Below are positions 26,838 to 34,847 of a stretch of 64,000 bases of DNA, in pieces (position 1 is the first letter of the stretch; each line of letters opens with the position of its first letter). This DNA comes from Paludibacteraceae bacterium (GTDB lineage Bacteria > Bacteroidota > Bacteroidia > Bacteroidales > Paludibacteraceae): the NCBI GenBank assembly GCA_017464475.1, contig JAFTZQ010000004.1:17051-81050 (forward strand), read 5' to 3'. The position numbers and the translations under genes were made by a program. The notes beneath the pieces were generated by a model that worked only from the letters and a program-made list of their open reading frames with translations, was not told where the DNA came from and searched no databases.

Positions 26838-28565
26838 TCAATTCTCAATTTTCTGAATAATATCCTCCGCTCTGCGCAGCGCAAAATGGATATTTGCGCA
26901 TATATTGTGCGGGTCCATCTGCTGCTCGATCCCGCCTTGCAGCAGTTGTTTGTGAACGTGGTCGTTCACGCCCGACAGGATGATGGTCATGCCTTCTTTG
27001 TGCGACCGTTGGATCAGCATAGACAGGTTGTGCATCGCCGTCGAATCCACGAACGGCACTTTTCTCATTCGGATGATGCGAATCGGATATTTCTCGCTGC
27101 TCACATGGCTCATCACGTCGTCAAAACGGTTTGCTATACCGAAGAAATACGGTCCGTCGATCTCGTACACCTCTACGCCCGCAGGGATCGTCAGGTGCTC
27201 CAGGTTCTGTCCGCTCTCCGTGTCTTCGTTCGGATCGATCTCGTCGTGGAAAGTGCGGATATGCGTTGCCTCGTTCGTACGCATGAGGAAGAGAACCATC
27301 GCTAATAAGATACCCACTTCGATGGCTACCGTCAGGTCGAAGATCACCGTCAGGAAGAAGGTGATCAGCAGCACCCAAAGGTCACGGTTCGGGTGCTTGA
27401 TCAGTCCTACGATTGTCTTCCAGCCGCTCATCGAATAAGCGACCATGATCAGTACTGCCGCCAGACAGGACATCGGGATCATTCCTACCAGACTGCCCAT
27501 GAAAAGCAGCACCATCAGCAGTACCGCGGCATGCACTACACCCGCAATCGGGCTGCGACCGCCGTTGTTGATGTTTGTCATAGTGCGGGCAATAGCACCC
27601 GTCGCAGGAATACCGCCGAAGAACGGCACAACGATATTTGCCATGCCTTGGGCAATCAATTCCGTGTTCGAGTTATGCTTGTCGCCGATCACGCCGTCCG
27701 CCACCATCGCTGACAGCAGGCTCTCTATCGCGCCTAACATAGCGATCGTGAAAGCAGCGGGGAAGAGTTTCTCTATCGTGCTGATGATTGTTTCGCCTTC
27801 CGCTACCTCAATGTTGGGTACATGCGGAGCAGGTATGCCGTGAGGCAAAGTGTATAGGTCGCTGATCGTTTGGATACCCGCTACGCCCCAGCTCTCCGGT
27901 GCGTACCGTTTCAGCGCCCAAACCGCTGCCGTCGCCAGTATGATTGCCGCCAGACTGCCCGGAATCTTCTTGGTGATATACGGCATCCCGATACATACCG
28001 TCAAGGAGAATACACCCACTCCGAAACTCCACCATTCTACTTGAAAATGCGACCCGTAATAGAGCCATTTCTCGATGAAATTAGCCGGCACGTCGGTTAA
28101 CCCCAGCCCGAAGAAATCGTTCATCTGCGTGCTGAAGATCGTCACGGCGATACCTGCCGTGAAACCGACGATCACAGGATAAGGCACAAACTTAATCACG
28201 TTTCCTAACCGCGTCAAGCCCATGATAACCAATATGATACCTGCCATTACTGTGGCGAGCATCAGCCCGCCTAATCCGAACTCCTGGATAATACCGTAGA
28301 TGATCACAATGAAAGCGCCTGTCGGACCTCCGATCTGCACTTTGCTGCCGCCAAAAACCGATATGATCAGTCCCGCTATGATGGCGGTCACTAATCCTTC
28401 CGTCGGACCAACACCTGACGAAATACCAAAGGCGATTGCCAACGGAATAGCTACAATTCCCACGATGATACCTGCCAAGGTATCCTGACCCAACCGGCTA
28501 CGTGTGTACCCGCGCAGCGTCTGAAATAACTTAGGAGAAAATACTTCTTTAATTGAATATTGCAT
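26838..28565 (-). CDS. SulP-family anion transporter with STAS domain
   Basis: About 575 residues. Ten to twelve membrane helices in the first 420 residues carry the SLC26/SulP signatures (GIIVGIVAIPLAIAFGI near 30, and the PIAGVVHAAV segment near 330). The cytoplasmic STAS domain spans about 450-560, with the phosphorylatable-Ser motif VPFVDSTAMHNL. Substrate is probably sulfate or bicarbonate; the sequence does not decide. The ATG at 28565 is chosen because the promoter (28584-28615) excludes the longer frame. Confidence 0.92.
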   Translation of the reverse strand: MQYSIKEVFSPKLFQTLRGYTRSRLGQDTLAGIIVGIVAIPLAIAFGISSGVGPTEGLVTAIIAGLIISVFGGSKVQIGGPTGAFIVIIYGIIQEFGLGGLMLATVMAGIILVIMGLTRLGNVIKFVPYPVIVGFTAGIAVTIFSTQMNDFFGLGLTDVPANFIEKWLYYGSHFQVEWWSFGVGVFSLTVCIGMPYITKKIPGSLAAIILATAAVWALKRYAPESWGVAGIQTISDLYTLPHGIPAPHVPNIEVAEGETIISTIEKLFPAAFTIAMLGAIESLLSAMVADGVIGDKHNSNTELIAQGMANIVVPFFGGIPATGAIARTMTNINNGGRSPIAGVVHAAVLLMVLLFMGSLVGMIPMSCLAAVLIMVAYSMSGWKTIVGLIKHPNRDLWVLLITFFLTVIFDLTVAIEVGILLAMVLFLMRTNEATHIRTFHDEIDPNEDTESGQNLEHLTIPAGVEVYEIDGPYFFGIANRFDDVMSHVSSEKYPIRIIRMRKVPFVDSTAMHNLSMLIQRSHKEGMTIILSGVNDHVHKQLLQGGIEQQMDPHNICANIHFALRRAEDIIQKIEN

Positions 28566-28583
28566 ACATTCGTAAATCGGGTG

Positions 28584-28615
28584 CAAAGGTAGTACTTTTT
28601 TTTGAGATATGCAAA
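28584..28615 (-). promoter_or_regulatory. Bacteroidetes promoter for the SulP gene
   Basis: Minus strand: TTTG (28615-28612), 20 bases with an A8 tract, TACCTTTG (28591-28584). The leader to the ATG is only about 12 bases. Confidence 0.85.
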
Positions 28616-28660
28616 TAAAATCGTCCCTTTCCCTCTTTTTTCTTCGTTTGCCTCCTTTTT

Positions 28661-28732
28661 AGCCCCTCTCTTTCTCCCCCTTTAGGGGGCTGGGGGGCTC
28701 CTTCATCCCTCCCCCCATAACCCCCTTTTCTA
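28661..28732 (+). repeat. G-rich palindromic element, degenerate intergenic copy
   Basis: CCCCCTTTAGGGGG with the tail CTGGGGGGCTCC and further C-runs, lying between the divergent SulP and rpmB promoters. Confidence 0.6.
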
Positions 28733-28770
28733 TACAAAATGAAAAAAAAAAGCATTTTTTCCTCAAAAAA

Positions 28771-28802
28771 TTTGTCCATCTCAAAAAAAAGCAGTACCTT
28801 TG
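28771..28802 (+). promoter_or_regulatory. Bacteroidetes promoter for the rpmB-rpmG-DUF4295 operon
   Basis: TTTG (28771-28774), 20 bases with an A8 tract, TACCTTTG (28795-28802). The leader to the rpmB ATG is about 60 bases. Confidence 0.88.
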
Positions 28803-28868
28803 CGCGATTTTTCGTGTAAATATGCGAGGAATCCCCAAAATCGAAGAAAATATAAAATATATACTACA

Positions 28869-29105
28869 ATGTCAAAGATTTGTCAAATTACAGGCAAGAA
28901 AGCCATGGGCGGATGTAACGTCTCGCACTCGAAGCGCCACACAAAGCGCACCTTCGATGTGAACCTGTTCCGCCGTAAGTTCTACTGGGTAGAACGCGAT
29001 GTATGGATCGAGCTGAACGTGAGTGCAGCTGGTCTGAGAACTATTAACAAGATCGGCCTTGACGCAGCGCTCAAACAGGCTGCCGAGAAGGGCTATCTCT
29101 ATTAA
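28869..29105 (+). CDS. rpmB: 50S ribosomal protein L28
   Basis: 78 residues. The start [22 protein letters not shown] is diagnostic for L28; the ATG at 28869 is chosen because the longer frame begins inside the promoter. First of three short ribosomal genes. Confidence 0.97.
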   Translation: MSKICQITGKKAMGGCNVSHSKRHTKRTFDVNLFRRKFYWVERDVWIELNVSAAGLRTINKIGLDAALKQAAEKGYLY

Positions 29106-29121
29106 CGAAAGGAGCTAAACT

Positions 29122-29310
29122 ATGGCAAAGAAAACTAAAGAAGCCCGCGTTCAAGTAATCCTTGAGTGCACCGAGCAGAAAGCCAGCGGTGTTCCCGGAA
29201 TGTCTCGTTACATTACCACCAAAAACCGTAAGAACACTCCGGATCGTTTGGAACTGATGAAGTACAATCCCTATCTGAAGCGCTACACGCTCCATAAAGA
29301 GATTAAGTAA
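29122..29310 (+). CDS. rpmG: 50S ribosomal protein L33
   Basis: 62 residues, 16 bases after rpmB. The family core is clear ([36 protein letters not shown] given here in part: [14 protein letters not shown]). It has no paired CxxC zinc motifs, so it is the zinc-independent form. Confidence 0.96.
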   Translation: MAKKTKEARVQVILECTEQKASGVPGMSRYITTKNRKNTPDRLELMKYNPYLKRYTLHKEIK

Positions 29311-29339
29311 TTAACCCCTAATTAGAAAGGCTTAGAACT

Positions 29340-29492
29340 ATGGCAAAGAAAGCGGTCGCAACCCTTCAAACCGGTAACTCCGGACGTGCGCACTCTAAGT
29401 GCATCAAGATGGTTAAGTCGCCGAAAACAGGGGCTTACATCTTCCAGGAGGAAATCGTTCTCAACGAGAAAGTACAGGAGTTCTTCAAGTAA
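29340..29492 (+). CDS. DUF4295 small ribosome-associated protein
   Basis: 50 residues, highly basic: MAKKAVATLQTGNSGRAHSK at the start and a C-terminus ending KVQEFFK. It belongs to the DUF4295 family found after L28 and L33 in Bacteroidetes. The ATG is at 29340, 29 bases after rpmG, with AGAAAGG upstream. Function unproven; operon position argues for a role on the ribosome. Confidence 0.85.
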   Translation: MAKKAVATLQTGNSGRAHSKCIKMVKSPKTGAYIFQEEIVLNEKVQEFFK

Positions 29493-29523
29493 GTCACTGG
29501 ACGAAAATTGAAAACTGAAAGAA

Positions 29524-29558
29524 AAATGACATACAAATTTGCGTATGTCATTTTTTTT
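29524..29558 (+). terminator. Terminator of the L28-L33 operon
   Basis: AAATGACATAC, loop AAATTTGC, GTATGTCATTT, then a T8 run. The loop carries the TTTG -33 box of the next promoter (29538-29541). Confidence 0.85.
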
Positions 29559-29569
29559 GTGTACCTTTG
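29538..29569 (+). promoter_or_regulatory. Bacteroidetes promoter for the lipid kinase gene
   Basis: TTTG (29538-29541), 20 bases, TACCTTTG (29562-29569). Embedded in the preceding terminator. The 15-mer AAATTTGCGTATGTC around its -33 box also occurs at the DUF4301 promoter (111-125). Confidence 0.82.
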
Positions 29570-29578
29570 CACTCGCTT

Positions 29579-29634
29579 TACAAATGACCAATGGCAAATG
29601 ACCAAATGGTAAATGAATAAATCGTAAATGATAT
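29579..29634. repeat. Word repeat 'caaatgaccaaatgg'
   Basis: Five imperfect copies form the 5' leader of the lipid kinase gene. The same words are in frame inside the GH3 gene (61880-61922 and 62516-62540). Confidence 0.7.
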
Positions 29635-29635
29635 C

Positions 29636-30559
29636 ATGTTAGGCATCGTAATCAATCCAAAGTCGGGCAAGCGCGCCTTCCGCGCGCAACGTATCTATCT
29701 ATGGAAATTGCTGCGCAAACGCCACCTGCCTTTCGTATATAGGTTGACGAAGTATGCGGGTCATGCCACGGAACTTGCACGCGAGTTGGTGGAGAAAGGG
29801 TATGACGAGATCCTCGTCCTCGGCGGCGATGGCACCCTCTCCGAGGTGATCAACGGCATCATGCGATCCTCCCTCGACCCCGAGCAGCGGGCGAAAATCC
29901 AAGTGGGACTCATGCCGCGCGGAACGGGAAACGACTGGGGTAGGTTCTGGCTCCTCACCAAGAACCATAAAGAGAGCCTGCGGCGTTTCTTCGAGGGCGA
30001 AGGACATCCTATCGACATCGGCTGCGTCACCTACCGGCGAAACGGCATTGCCCACCACCGCTATTTCATCAACTCCGTCGGCTTCGGCGTCGATCCCCTC
30101 TGCTGCAAGAAAGCCGACACGCTCAAATACTACATCGGTTCCCACCACGTCAACTACCTCTTCGGTCTCATCGCCGCGATCGTGCAGCATAAGAGCCAGC
30201 ACATGATCTTGACGGTGGACGGCAAGGAAGCAGTCAACGACCTGCTTTTCACAATGAACATCGGCAACGGACCTTTCTCCGGCGGAGGAATCAAACAGAA
30301 CCCCGAAGCCGATCCCGCAGATGGCATTTTCCATGGTATGTTCGTTCGCAAACCGACGTTCAAACAGGTGCTCAAAGCCCTGCCGAAACTCTATAACGGC
30401 AAACTGACCGAACTCCCCTTCGTCTATCCGATCGTGGGCAAAGAGATAGAGATCAATTATCGCAAGCATATCCTCATCGAGGCGGACGGTATTCTGGAGA
30501 ACTTCATGGGACCCTGCCGCGTCACCTGCATCCACCACGCCCTCCAATTCAGATGCTGA
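29636..30559 (+). CDS. Diacylglycerol/lipid kinase family protein
   Basis: 307 residues. The DAGK catalytic domain is at the N-terminus: VINPKSGKR (6-14), the nucleotide-binding LGGDGTLSEVINGI near 60 and MPRGTGNDWGRF near 98. Members phosphorylate diacylglycerol, sphingoid bases or undecaprenol-like lipids. No membrane helix, so it acts at the inner face of the membrane. It has its own promoter. Confidence 0.9.
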   Translation: MLGIVINPKSGKRAFRAQRIYLWKLLRKRHLPFVYRLTKYAGHATELARELVEKGYDEILVLGGDGTLSEVINGIMRSSLDPEQRAKIQVGLMPRGTGNDWGRFWLLTKNHKESLRRFFEGEGHPIDIGCVTYRRNGIAHHRYFINSVGFGVDPLCCKKADTLKYYIGSHHVNYLFGLIAAIVQHKSQHMILTVDGKEAVNDLLFTMNIGNGPFSGGGIKQNPEADPADGIFHGMFVRKPTFKQVLKALPKLYNGKLTELPFVYPIVGKEIEINYRKHILIEADGILENFMGPCRVTCIHHALQFRC

Positions 30560-30595
30560 AATGATATTCTCAAACTAAAATTTATAATTCCTCAT

Positions 30596-30629
30596 CTCCC
30601 TCCCTTGAGGGGAGGGACGGGGTGGGGTT
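30596..30629 (+). repeat. G-rich TTGA element, intergenic copy before the fusion kinase
   Basis: CTCCCTCCC-TTGA-GGGGAGGG with tail ACGGGGTGGGGTT, ending nine bases before the ATG of the APH-RapZ gene. It contains an in-frame stop, fixing the start of that gene downstream. Confidence 0.85.
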
Positions 30630-30638
30630 GAATCGTAT

Positions 30639-32030
30639 ATGCAACAGCAAGGCTCCAATAGACTTTATACCCGCATTCAGGACGCGTCCGGACGGACGGT
30701 TATCCGCGTAGAAGGCACCAACCGCGATGAGAACCGCGCCTTCATCTATATGGCGCGCCATTTCCATGACTTGGGGCTCCCCGTGCCCGAACTCTATTGG
30801 GTCAGCGAAGACGAAATGACCTATACCCAGGAGGATCTGGGTGACACGCTCCTTTTCGACGCTATCCGTCACGGACGCGAGACAGGAGTGTTCAGCGATG
30901 AAGAGCACACCTTATTAGAACGCACGATGCGCGCACTCGCGCACGTGCAAATAGAGGGAGCAAAGTCCTTCGACTGGTCCGTCTGTTTCCCCGTTCCCGA
31001 GATGGACGAGCGGTCCATCCGATGGGATCTCAATTATTTCAAGTACTGTTTCCTCAAAGGCACCCGGCTCGAATTCTCCGAACCCCGTCTGGAGGACGAT
31101 TTCGATACTCTGACGGCGAAGATACTCTCTCCCTTGAGGGGAGAGCCGGAGAGGGGTTGGTTCCTCTACCGCGACTTCCAGAGCCGTAATGTCATGCTCA
31201 AGGACGGGCAACCGTATTTCATCGATTTCCAGGGCGGACGCAAAGGACCCACCCAGTACGATGTGGCTTCCTTCTTGTGGCAGGCGAAAGCCAATATACC
31301 TGCCGCTCTCCGCGAAGAACTAATTGACGCTTATCTGGATGAACTGCATAAGCTTCAGCCAAGCTTGGCTGAACAGTCATGGCGCGCGGCATTGCCCCAT
31401 TTCGTCCTCTTCCGCACGCTCCAAGTCTTAGGCGCGTACGGCTACAGAGGCTATTTCGAGCGCAAACCCCATTTCTTGGAGTCCATCCCCAATGCGCTGA
31501 AAAACCTCCGCGAGGTACTAAACCAACTCCCCGAATACCCTTACCTGAATGAATTGGCAGAGAGTTTGTCTTTGAGCCTTTCAAATCCAAATCTTTCTCC
31601 CTCCCTTGAGGGGAGGGCTGGGGAGAGGTTGCTAACAGTTACCATCTACTCTTTCTCCTTCAGACGCAGTATTCCTGCGGACACCTCCGGCAACGGCGGG
31701 GGCTATGTCTTCGACTGCCGTTCCACCCATAACCCCGGCAAATACGAGGAATACAAGACCCAGACCGGTCTCGACCAACCGGTGATTGATTTTCTGGAGA
31801 AAGACGGCGAGATACTAACTTTCCTGAACTCCGTCTATGCGCTGGTGGACCATCATGTAGAGCGGTTCCTCGAACGCGGTTTCAACCACCTGCAGGTCTC
31901 TTTCGGTTGCACGGGCGGGCAGCACCGCTCCGTCTATTGCGCCGAACATCTGGCTGTGCACCTCAAGGATAAATACCCCGTCCGCATCCACCTCATCCAC
32001 CGCGAACAAGGCATCGACCGTAACTTATAA
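30639..32030 (+). CDS. APH-type sugar kinase fused to a RapZ C-terminal domain
   Basis: 463 residues. The N-terminal 310 residues are an aminoglycoside-phosphotransferase-like kinase (catalytic loop FLYRDFQSRNVML, metal site FIDFQGGRKGP), similar to AmgK, which phosphorylates cell-wall amino sugars at C1. The C-terminal 130 residues (from VTIYSFSFRRSIP to HREQGIDRNL) match the RapZ C-terminal domain, including FGCTGGQHRSV. The next gene is a MurU-like nucleotidyltransferase, so the pair may activate recycled MurNAc or GlcNAc. The N-terminus looks short: it begins almost at the GSNRLYTR motif, where relatives have some 15-20 more residues, and a G-rich element lies exactly upstream. Two more copies are in frame (31126-31158 in the kinase; 31597-31630 in the interdomain linker). 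Confidence 0.85.
   Translation: MQQQGSNRLYTRIQDASGRTVIRVEGTNRDENRAFIYMARHFHDLGLPVPELYWVSEDEMTYTQEDLGDTLLFDAIRHGRETGVFSDEEHTLLERTMRALAHVQIEGAKSFDWSVCFPVPEMDERSIRWDLNYFKYCFLKGTRLEFSEPRLEDDFDTLTAKILSPLRGEPERGWFLYRDFQSRNVMLKDGQPYFIDFQGGRKGPTQYDVASFLWQAKANIPAALREELIDAYLDELHKLQPSLAEQSWRAALPHFVLFRTLQVLGAYGYRGYFERKPHFLESIPNALKNLREVLNQLPEYPYLNELAESLSLSLSNPNLSPSLEGRAGERLLTVTIYSFSFRRSIPADTSGNGGGYVFDCRSTHNPGKYEEYKTQTGLDQPVIDFLEKDGEILTFLNSVYALVDHHVERFLERGFNHLQVSFGCTGGQHRSVYCAEHLAVHLKDKYPVRIHLIHREQGIDRNL
31126..31158 (+). repeat. G-rich TTGA element in frame in the kinase domain
   Basis: CTCTCTCCC-TTGA-GGGGAGAG with tail CCGGAGAGGGGTT; encodes LSPLRGEPERGW immediately before the catalytic loop YRDFQSRN. 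Confidence 0.8.
31597..31630 (+). repeat. G-rich TTGA element in the kinase-RapZ linker
   Basis: CTCCCTCCC-TTGA-GGGGAGGG with tail CTGGGGAGAGGTT; encodes LSPSLEGRAGERL between the two domains. Confidence 0.8.
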
Positions 32031-32047
32031 ATAGTAACTTCATTAAT

Positions 32048-32809
32048 ATGAAAGCAATGATCTTTGCCGCGGGCTTGGGCACGCGCCTTAAGCCGCTCAC
32101 CGATACGATGCCGAAGGCGCTGGTGCCGCTGGCGGGCAAACCGCTGCTGCAATGGCAGGTGGAGAAACTTCGCGACGCAGGCATCACCGACATCGTTGTG
32201 AACGTGCACCATTTCCCGGATCAGATCATTGACGCCGTCCGCGCAAACAACGGCTGGGGCACCAATATACGTATCTCCGACGAACGGGATCAACTGCTGG
32301 ACACCGGCGGCGGACTGCGCAAAGCATTTAAAGACGGACTCCTTGGGACTGACGAACCGGTCCTCGCCTGCAATGTGGACATCCTGTCCAATATAGATAT
32401 TCCCCACTTGATAGATACCTATACCTCCGCCCCCTCTTCCTCCTCCCTTGAGGGGAGGCGGGGTGGGGTTTCCCCCTCCCTTCTGGTGGTCAGCGAACGA
32501 CAAACGCAGCGCTATCTCTGTTTCAACGGGGAGGATTTATTATGCGGCTGGACCAATATAGCGACCGGAGAACAGAAAGGATTCGACGGGCGGCATTTGG
32601 CGTTCTCCGGCATGCAGATACTCAATGATGACACGCTCTCCCGCTTGCAACAGATAGATGAGACGAAATTCTCGCTGATACCTTTTTATCTGGAGATCAT
32701 GAAAGAAGTGCCTTTGCAGGCCTACGTCCCGTCCGGCTACCGGATGATGGATGTCGGGAAAATAGACCAGATAACTGAAGCAGAGCTTTTCGCAGAGAGC
32801 CTGAAATAA
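32048..32809 (+). CDS. Sugar-1-phosphate nucleotidyltransferase, MurU-like
   Basis: 253 residues. The N-terminal motif AGLGTRLKPLTDTMPKAL (8-25) binds NTP; the metal-binding Asp is in ACNVDILSN (about 112). Members couple a sugar-1-phosphate to UTP or another NTP. Following an AmgK-like kinase by 17 bases, it is best read as MurNAc- or GlcNAc-1-phosphate uridylyltransferase, though other NDP-sugars are possible. A G-rich element adds about 16 residues at 131-146 (SSSSLEGRRGGVSP) in a loop between beta-strands. Confidence 0.87.
   Translation: MKAMIFAAGLGTRLKPLTDTMPKALVPLAGKPLLQWQVEKLRDAGITDIVVNVHHFPDQIIDAVRANNGWGTNIRISDERDQLLDTGGGLRKAFKDGLLGTDEPVLACNVDILSNIDIPHLIDTYTSAPSSSSLEGRRGGVSPSLLVVSERQTQRYLCFNGEDLLCGWTNIATGEQKGFDGRHLAFSGMQILNDDTLSRLQQIDETKFSLIPFYLEIMKEVPLQAYVPSGYRMMDVGKIDQITEAELFAESLK
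32438..32470 (+). repeat. G-rich TTGA element in frame in the nucleotidyltransferase
   Basis: CCTCCTCCC-TTGA-GGGGAGG with tail CGGGGTGGGGTT; encodes SSLEGRRGGVS. Confidence 0.8.
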
Positions 32810-32810
32810 G

Positions 32811-32840
32811 AAGAAAGGACACCCATCGGATGTCCTTTCT
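32811..32840. terminator. Bidirectional terminator between nucleotidyltransferase and tRNA-Lys
   Basis: AAGAAAGGACA, short loop, TGTCCTTTCTT. It ends the plus-strand kinase operon and the minus-strand tRNA transcript. Confidence 0.75.
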
Positions 32841-32842
32841 TG

Positions 32843-32915
32843 TGTCCCCCGAGGGGCTCGAACCCTCGACCCACTGATTAAGAGTCAGTTGCTCTACCAA
32901 CTGAGCTAGGGAGAC
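32843..32915 (-). tRNA. tRNA-Lys (anticodon CTT)
   Basis: Minus strand: acceptor GTCTCCC pairs with GGGGGAC (one G-T pair), D-arm AGCTCAGTTGGTAGAGC, anticodon loop ACTCTTAAT with CTT, T-arm with GGTTCGAGCCC, discriminator A. No CCA is encoded. It has its own promoter 32 bases upstream. Confidence 0.96.
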
Positions 32916-32946
32916 AATAAACAATGCTTCTTTTCGAAAGCGGGTG

Positions 32947-32978
32947 CAAAGGTACTGCTTTTTTTTGACATGACCAAA
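32947..32978 (-). promoter_or_regulatory. Bacteroidetes promoter for tRNA-Lys
   Basis: Minus strand: TTTG (32978-32975), 20 bases with an A8 tract, TACCTTTG (32954-32947). Confidence 0.88.
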
Positions 32979-33041
32979 TATTTTGGCGTTTTTTTTCAAA
33001 AAAAATGCATACCCACTCTATTTGATTATTTAACCCCGGAC

Positions 33042-34577
33042 TCAGTTGCCGATCTCTTGGACGCGTTGCTCGAAACTGTCGCGCTCGCCCAGAGAGGCAT
33101 TCTTCATCTTCACGCGGTAATTACTGATTGTATTGGGGCTATAACACAGCAGCTCCGCTATCTTGGCGCTGCTGGTTATACCCAATAGGATTAGCGCGAA
33201 GATGCGCAGCTCGATGGTCATTCGCTCGCCCGGTTTGGGCGTGAGGCGCGCTTCGGGCTTCAGCAACGCATTGAAATCTTCTACGAAAGTACCGTACAGC
33301 GACAGAAACGTGTCGTCGAAAGAACGGTAGAAATTCTCCATCTCACGGTTCATAAACGCCGTAGGGTCTTTCTCTCCCGCCTTGCGCGCCATGGTGGTCA
33401 GCCGGCGGATATAGTCGCTATAGACCTCCAGATACCGGCATATATACTGCTCCTTGACCTTGTTGGCGTCCTTGAGCTGGTGGTTGATGAGTCTCTGCTG
33501 CTCGTTCATCGCCTCCATCTCCTTGTTCAGCGCGTGCAGCCGGCGGTTATGGCGCAGCGAGAAGAGAATCCCGATCGCCAGTACCACTAAAGCCACCGCC
33601 AGCGCGGAAAGACCGATGATAAGCATGATATACGATCGCCGCATGTGGTTCTCGTAACTGCCGCTGATCTCGTGTCCCAGCGCATAGGTCTGGATGAAGC
33701 GGGTAGGGGCGTTGAATATGGAGGCATTGGTCAGCGAATAGTCGCTGAAATGGAAGGCGCGCTCCAGATCGCCGGATTCGTAACATTCTTTGGCTACCAG
33801 CCATGACGAACCGTTGTCGGTGATGCCGCAGCGTACGTCCGCGATAGCGGAGCGGGTGAGCCACTCGATGCGTTTGCGGTCCTGACCGGATTGCTCATAC
33901 AGCATCGCGCGGGCGTAGGCCTCGATCGCATAGGGGTGCGACCACTCTCTGGTGCGCGAGAGGATCGAATCGTTGATCTCCAGCGCGCGGGAGTAATTAT
34001 GCGAGTCAACGGCTGCCAGTATATTCCGTCGCAGGCGGATGGAGATACGCTCCGGAGCCTGTCGGTCCATCTCGTGCAGCAGCGAGTCATAGTACAGGTC
34101 CACGTTCGCCTTCAGTTCCGCCCGGTAAGAGGGAATACCGCATGCCGCATAGGCTTCGTTATACAGCCGCCACACGGCTTCTATCCAGTCCACGCGCAGG
34201 CTGTCCGGCGTCTCGCTCACATAGGGCACCAGCGTGAATCCCTCGCCGTATTTGCCGATAGACGAACTCAGTTGCACCAGCCCCATATATGCCTGCGTGC
34301 GGTAGGGTTCCTCGGCGTCGATGAGACTAAGGTACCATTCGCGCGCGCTGTCGCTTTGGAAATACTGGTACTCGCGCGCTACACGGATCCGCACCCCTTT
34401 CGTCATCGGACGGACGGATTTGAGCGAATCTATCCGTTGTTGGTGTGCTGCGCGGTAAGAAGCGGAGATCTCCACTTCCGCATCCAGTACGCGCATCAGC
34501 GAGTCCAGCGTGGACATCGCGCTCAGAGACAAGGAGAGTGCCAACAGGCAGGTACTTGCTATAAATCTACAAACCAT
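33042..34577 (-). CDS. DUF6377-type membrane regulator with C-terminal HTH
   Basis: 511 residues. A signal/anchor (1-20) precedes a TPR-like helical sensor region (about 25-310) in the periplasm. One membrane helix (about 318-342, LIIGLSALAVALVVLAIGIL) is followed by a coiled coil (HALNKEMEAMNEQQRLINHQLKDANK, residues here split: HALNKEMEAMNE and LINHQLKDANK) and a LuxR-like helix-turn-helix at the end (GITSSAKIAELLCYSPNTIS). Such one-protein sensors of Bacteroidetes bind DNA from the membrane. Its target is unknown. It is divergent from the aldo/keto reductase operon, 270 bases away, making that operon a candidate target. Confidence 0.85.
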   Translation of the reverse strand: MVCRFIASTCLLALSLSLSAMSTLDSLMRVLDAEVEISASYRAAHQQRIDSLKSVRPMTKGVRIRVAREYQYFQSDSAREWYLSLIDAEEPYRTQAYMGLVQLSSSIGKYGEGFTLVPYVSETPDSLRVDWIEAVWRLYNEAYAACGIPSYRAELKANVDLYYDSLLHEMDRQAPERISIRLRRNILAAVDSHNYSRALEINDSILSRTREWSHPYAIEAYARAMLYEQSGQDRKRIEWLTRSAIADVRCGITDNGSSWLVAKECYESGDLERAFHFSDYSLTNASIFNAPTRFIQTYALGHEISGSYENHMRRSYIMLIIGLSALAVALVVLAIGILFSLRHNRRLHALNKEMEAMNEQQRLINHQLKDANKVKEQYICRYLEVYSDYIRRLTTMARKAGEKDPTAFMNREMENFYRSFDDTFLSLYGTFVEDFNALLKPEARLTPKPGERMTIELRIFALILLGITSSAKIAELLCYSPNTISNYRVKMKNASLGERDSFEQRVQEIGN

Positions 34578-34625
34578 AATATAAAGCTATCAGTATTCAA
34601 CTATCCGTATTTTAGAATTCAGACG

Positions 34626-34657
34626 CAAAGGTACTGCTTTTTTTTGAATTGAGCAAA
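34626..34657 (-). promoter_or_regulatory. Bacteroidetes promoter for the DUF6377 regulator
   Basis: Minus strand: TTTG (34657-34654), 20 bases with an A8 tract, TACCTTTG (34633-34626). Confidence 0.88.
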
Positions 34658-34695
34658 TATAGACGAAAATATATTGCGATTTGCGGCTACATTTT

Positions 34696-34786
34696 ACGTA
34701 CTTTTTTTGAGTGAACAAAAAACGTAAATGCTTGATATTGAGATAAATAGTGTTTTAATACACGTACTTTTATGCCGTATAACACG
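34696..34786 (+). promoter_or_regulatory. Twin ACGTAC element upstream of the aldo/keto reductase
   Basis: ACGTACTTTTTTT (34696) and ACGTACTTTTATGCCGTA (34762), 66 bases apart; the second begins 57 bases before the -7 box. The same pair, 65 apart and also 57 before the -7 box, precedes the 41509 gene. Candidate operator. Confidence 0.6.
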
Positions 34787-34794
34787 TTTGGATA

Positions 34795-34826
34795 TTTGTG
34801 CATGTGCGGGAAATGTAGTATCTTTG
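34795..34826 (+). promoter_or_regulatory. Bacteroidetes promoter for the aldo/keto reductase
   Basis: TTTG (34795-34798), 20 bases, TATCTTTG (34819-34826). It places the start of translation at ATG 34848 rather than the longer frame. Confidence 0.83.
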
Positions 34827-34847
34827 CGTCGCAAATTGAAAAATACC

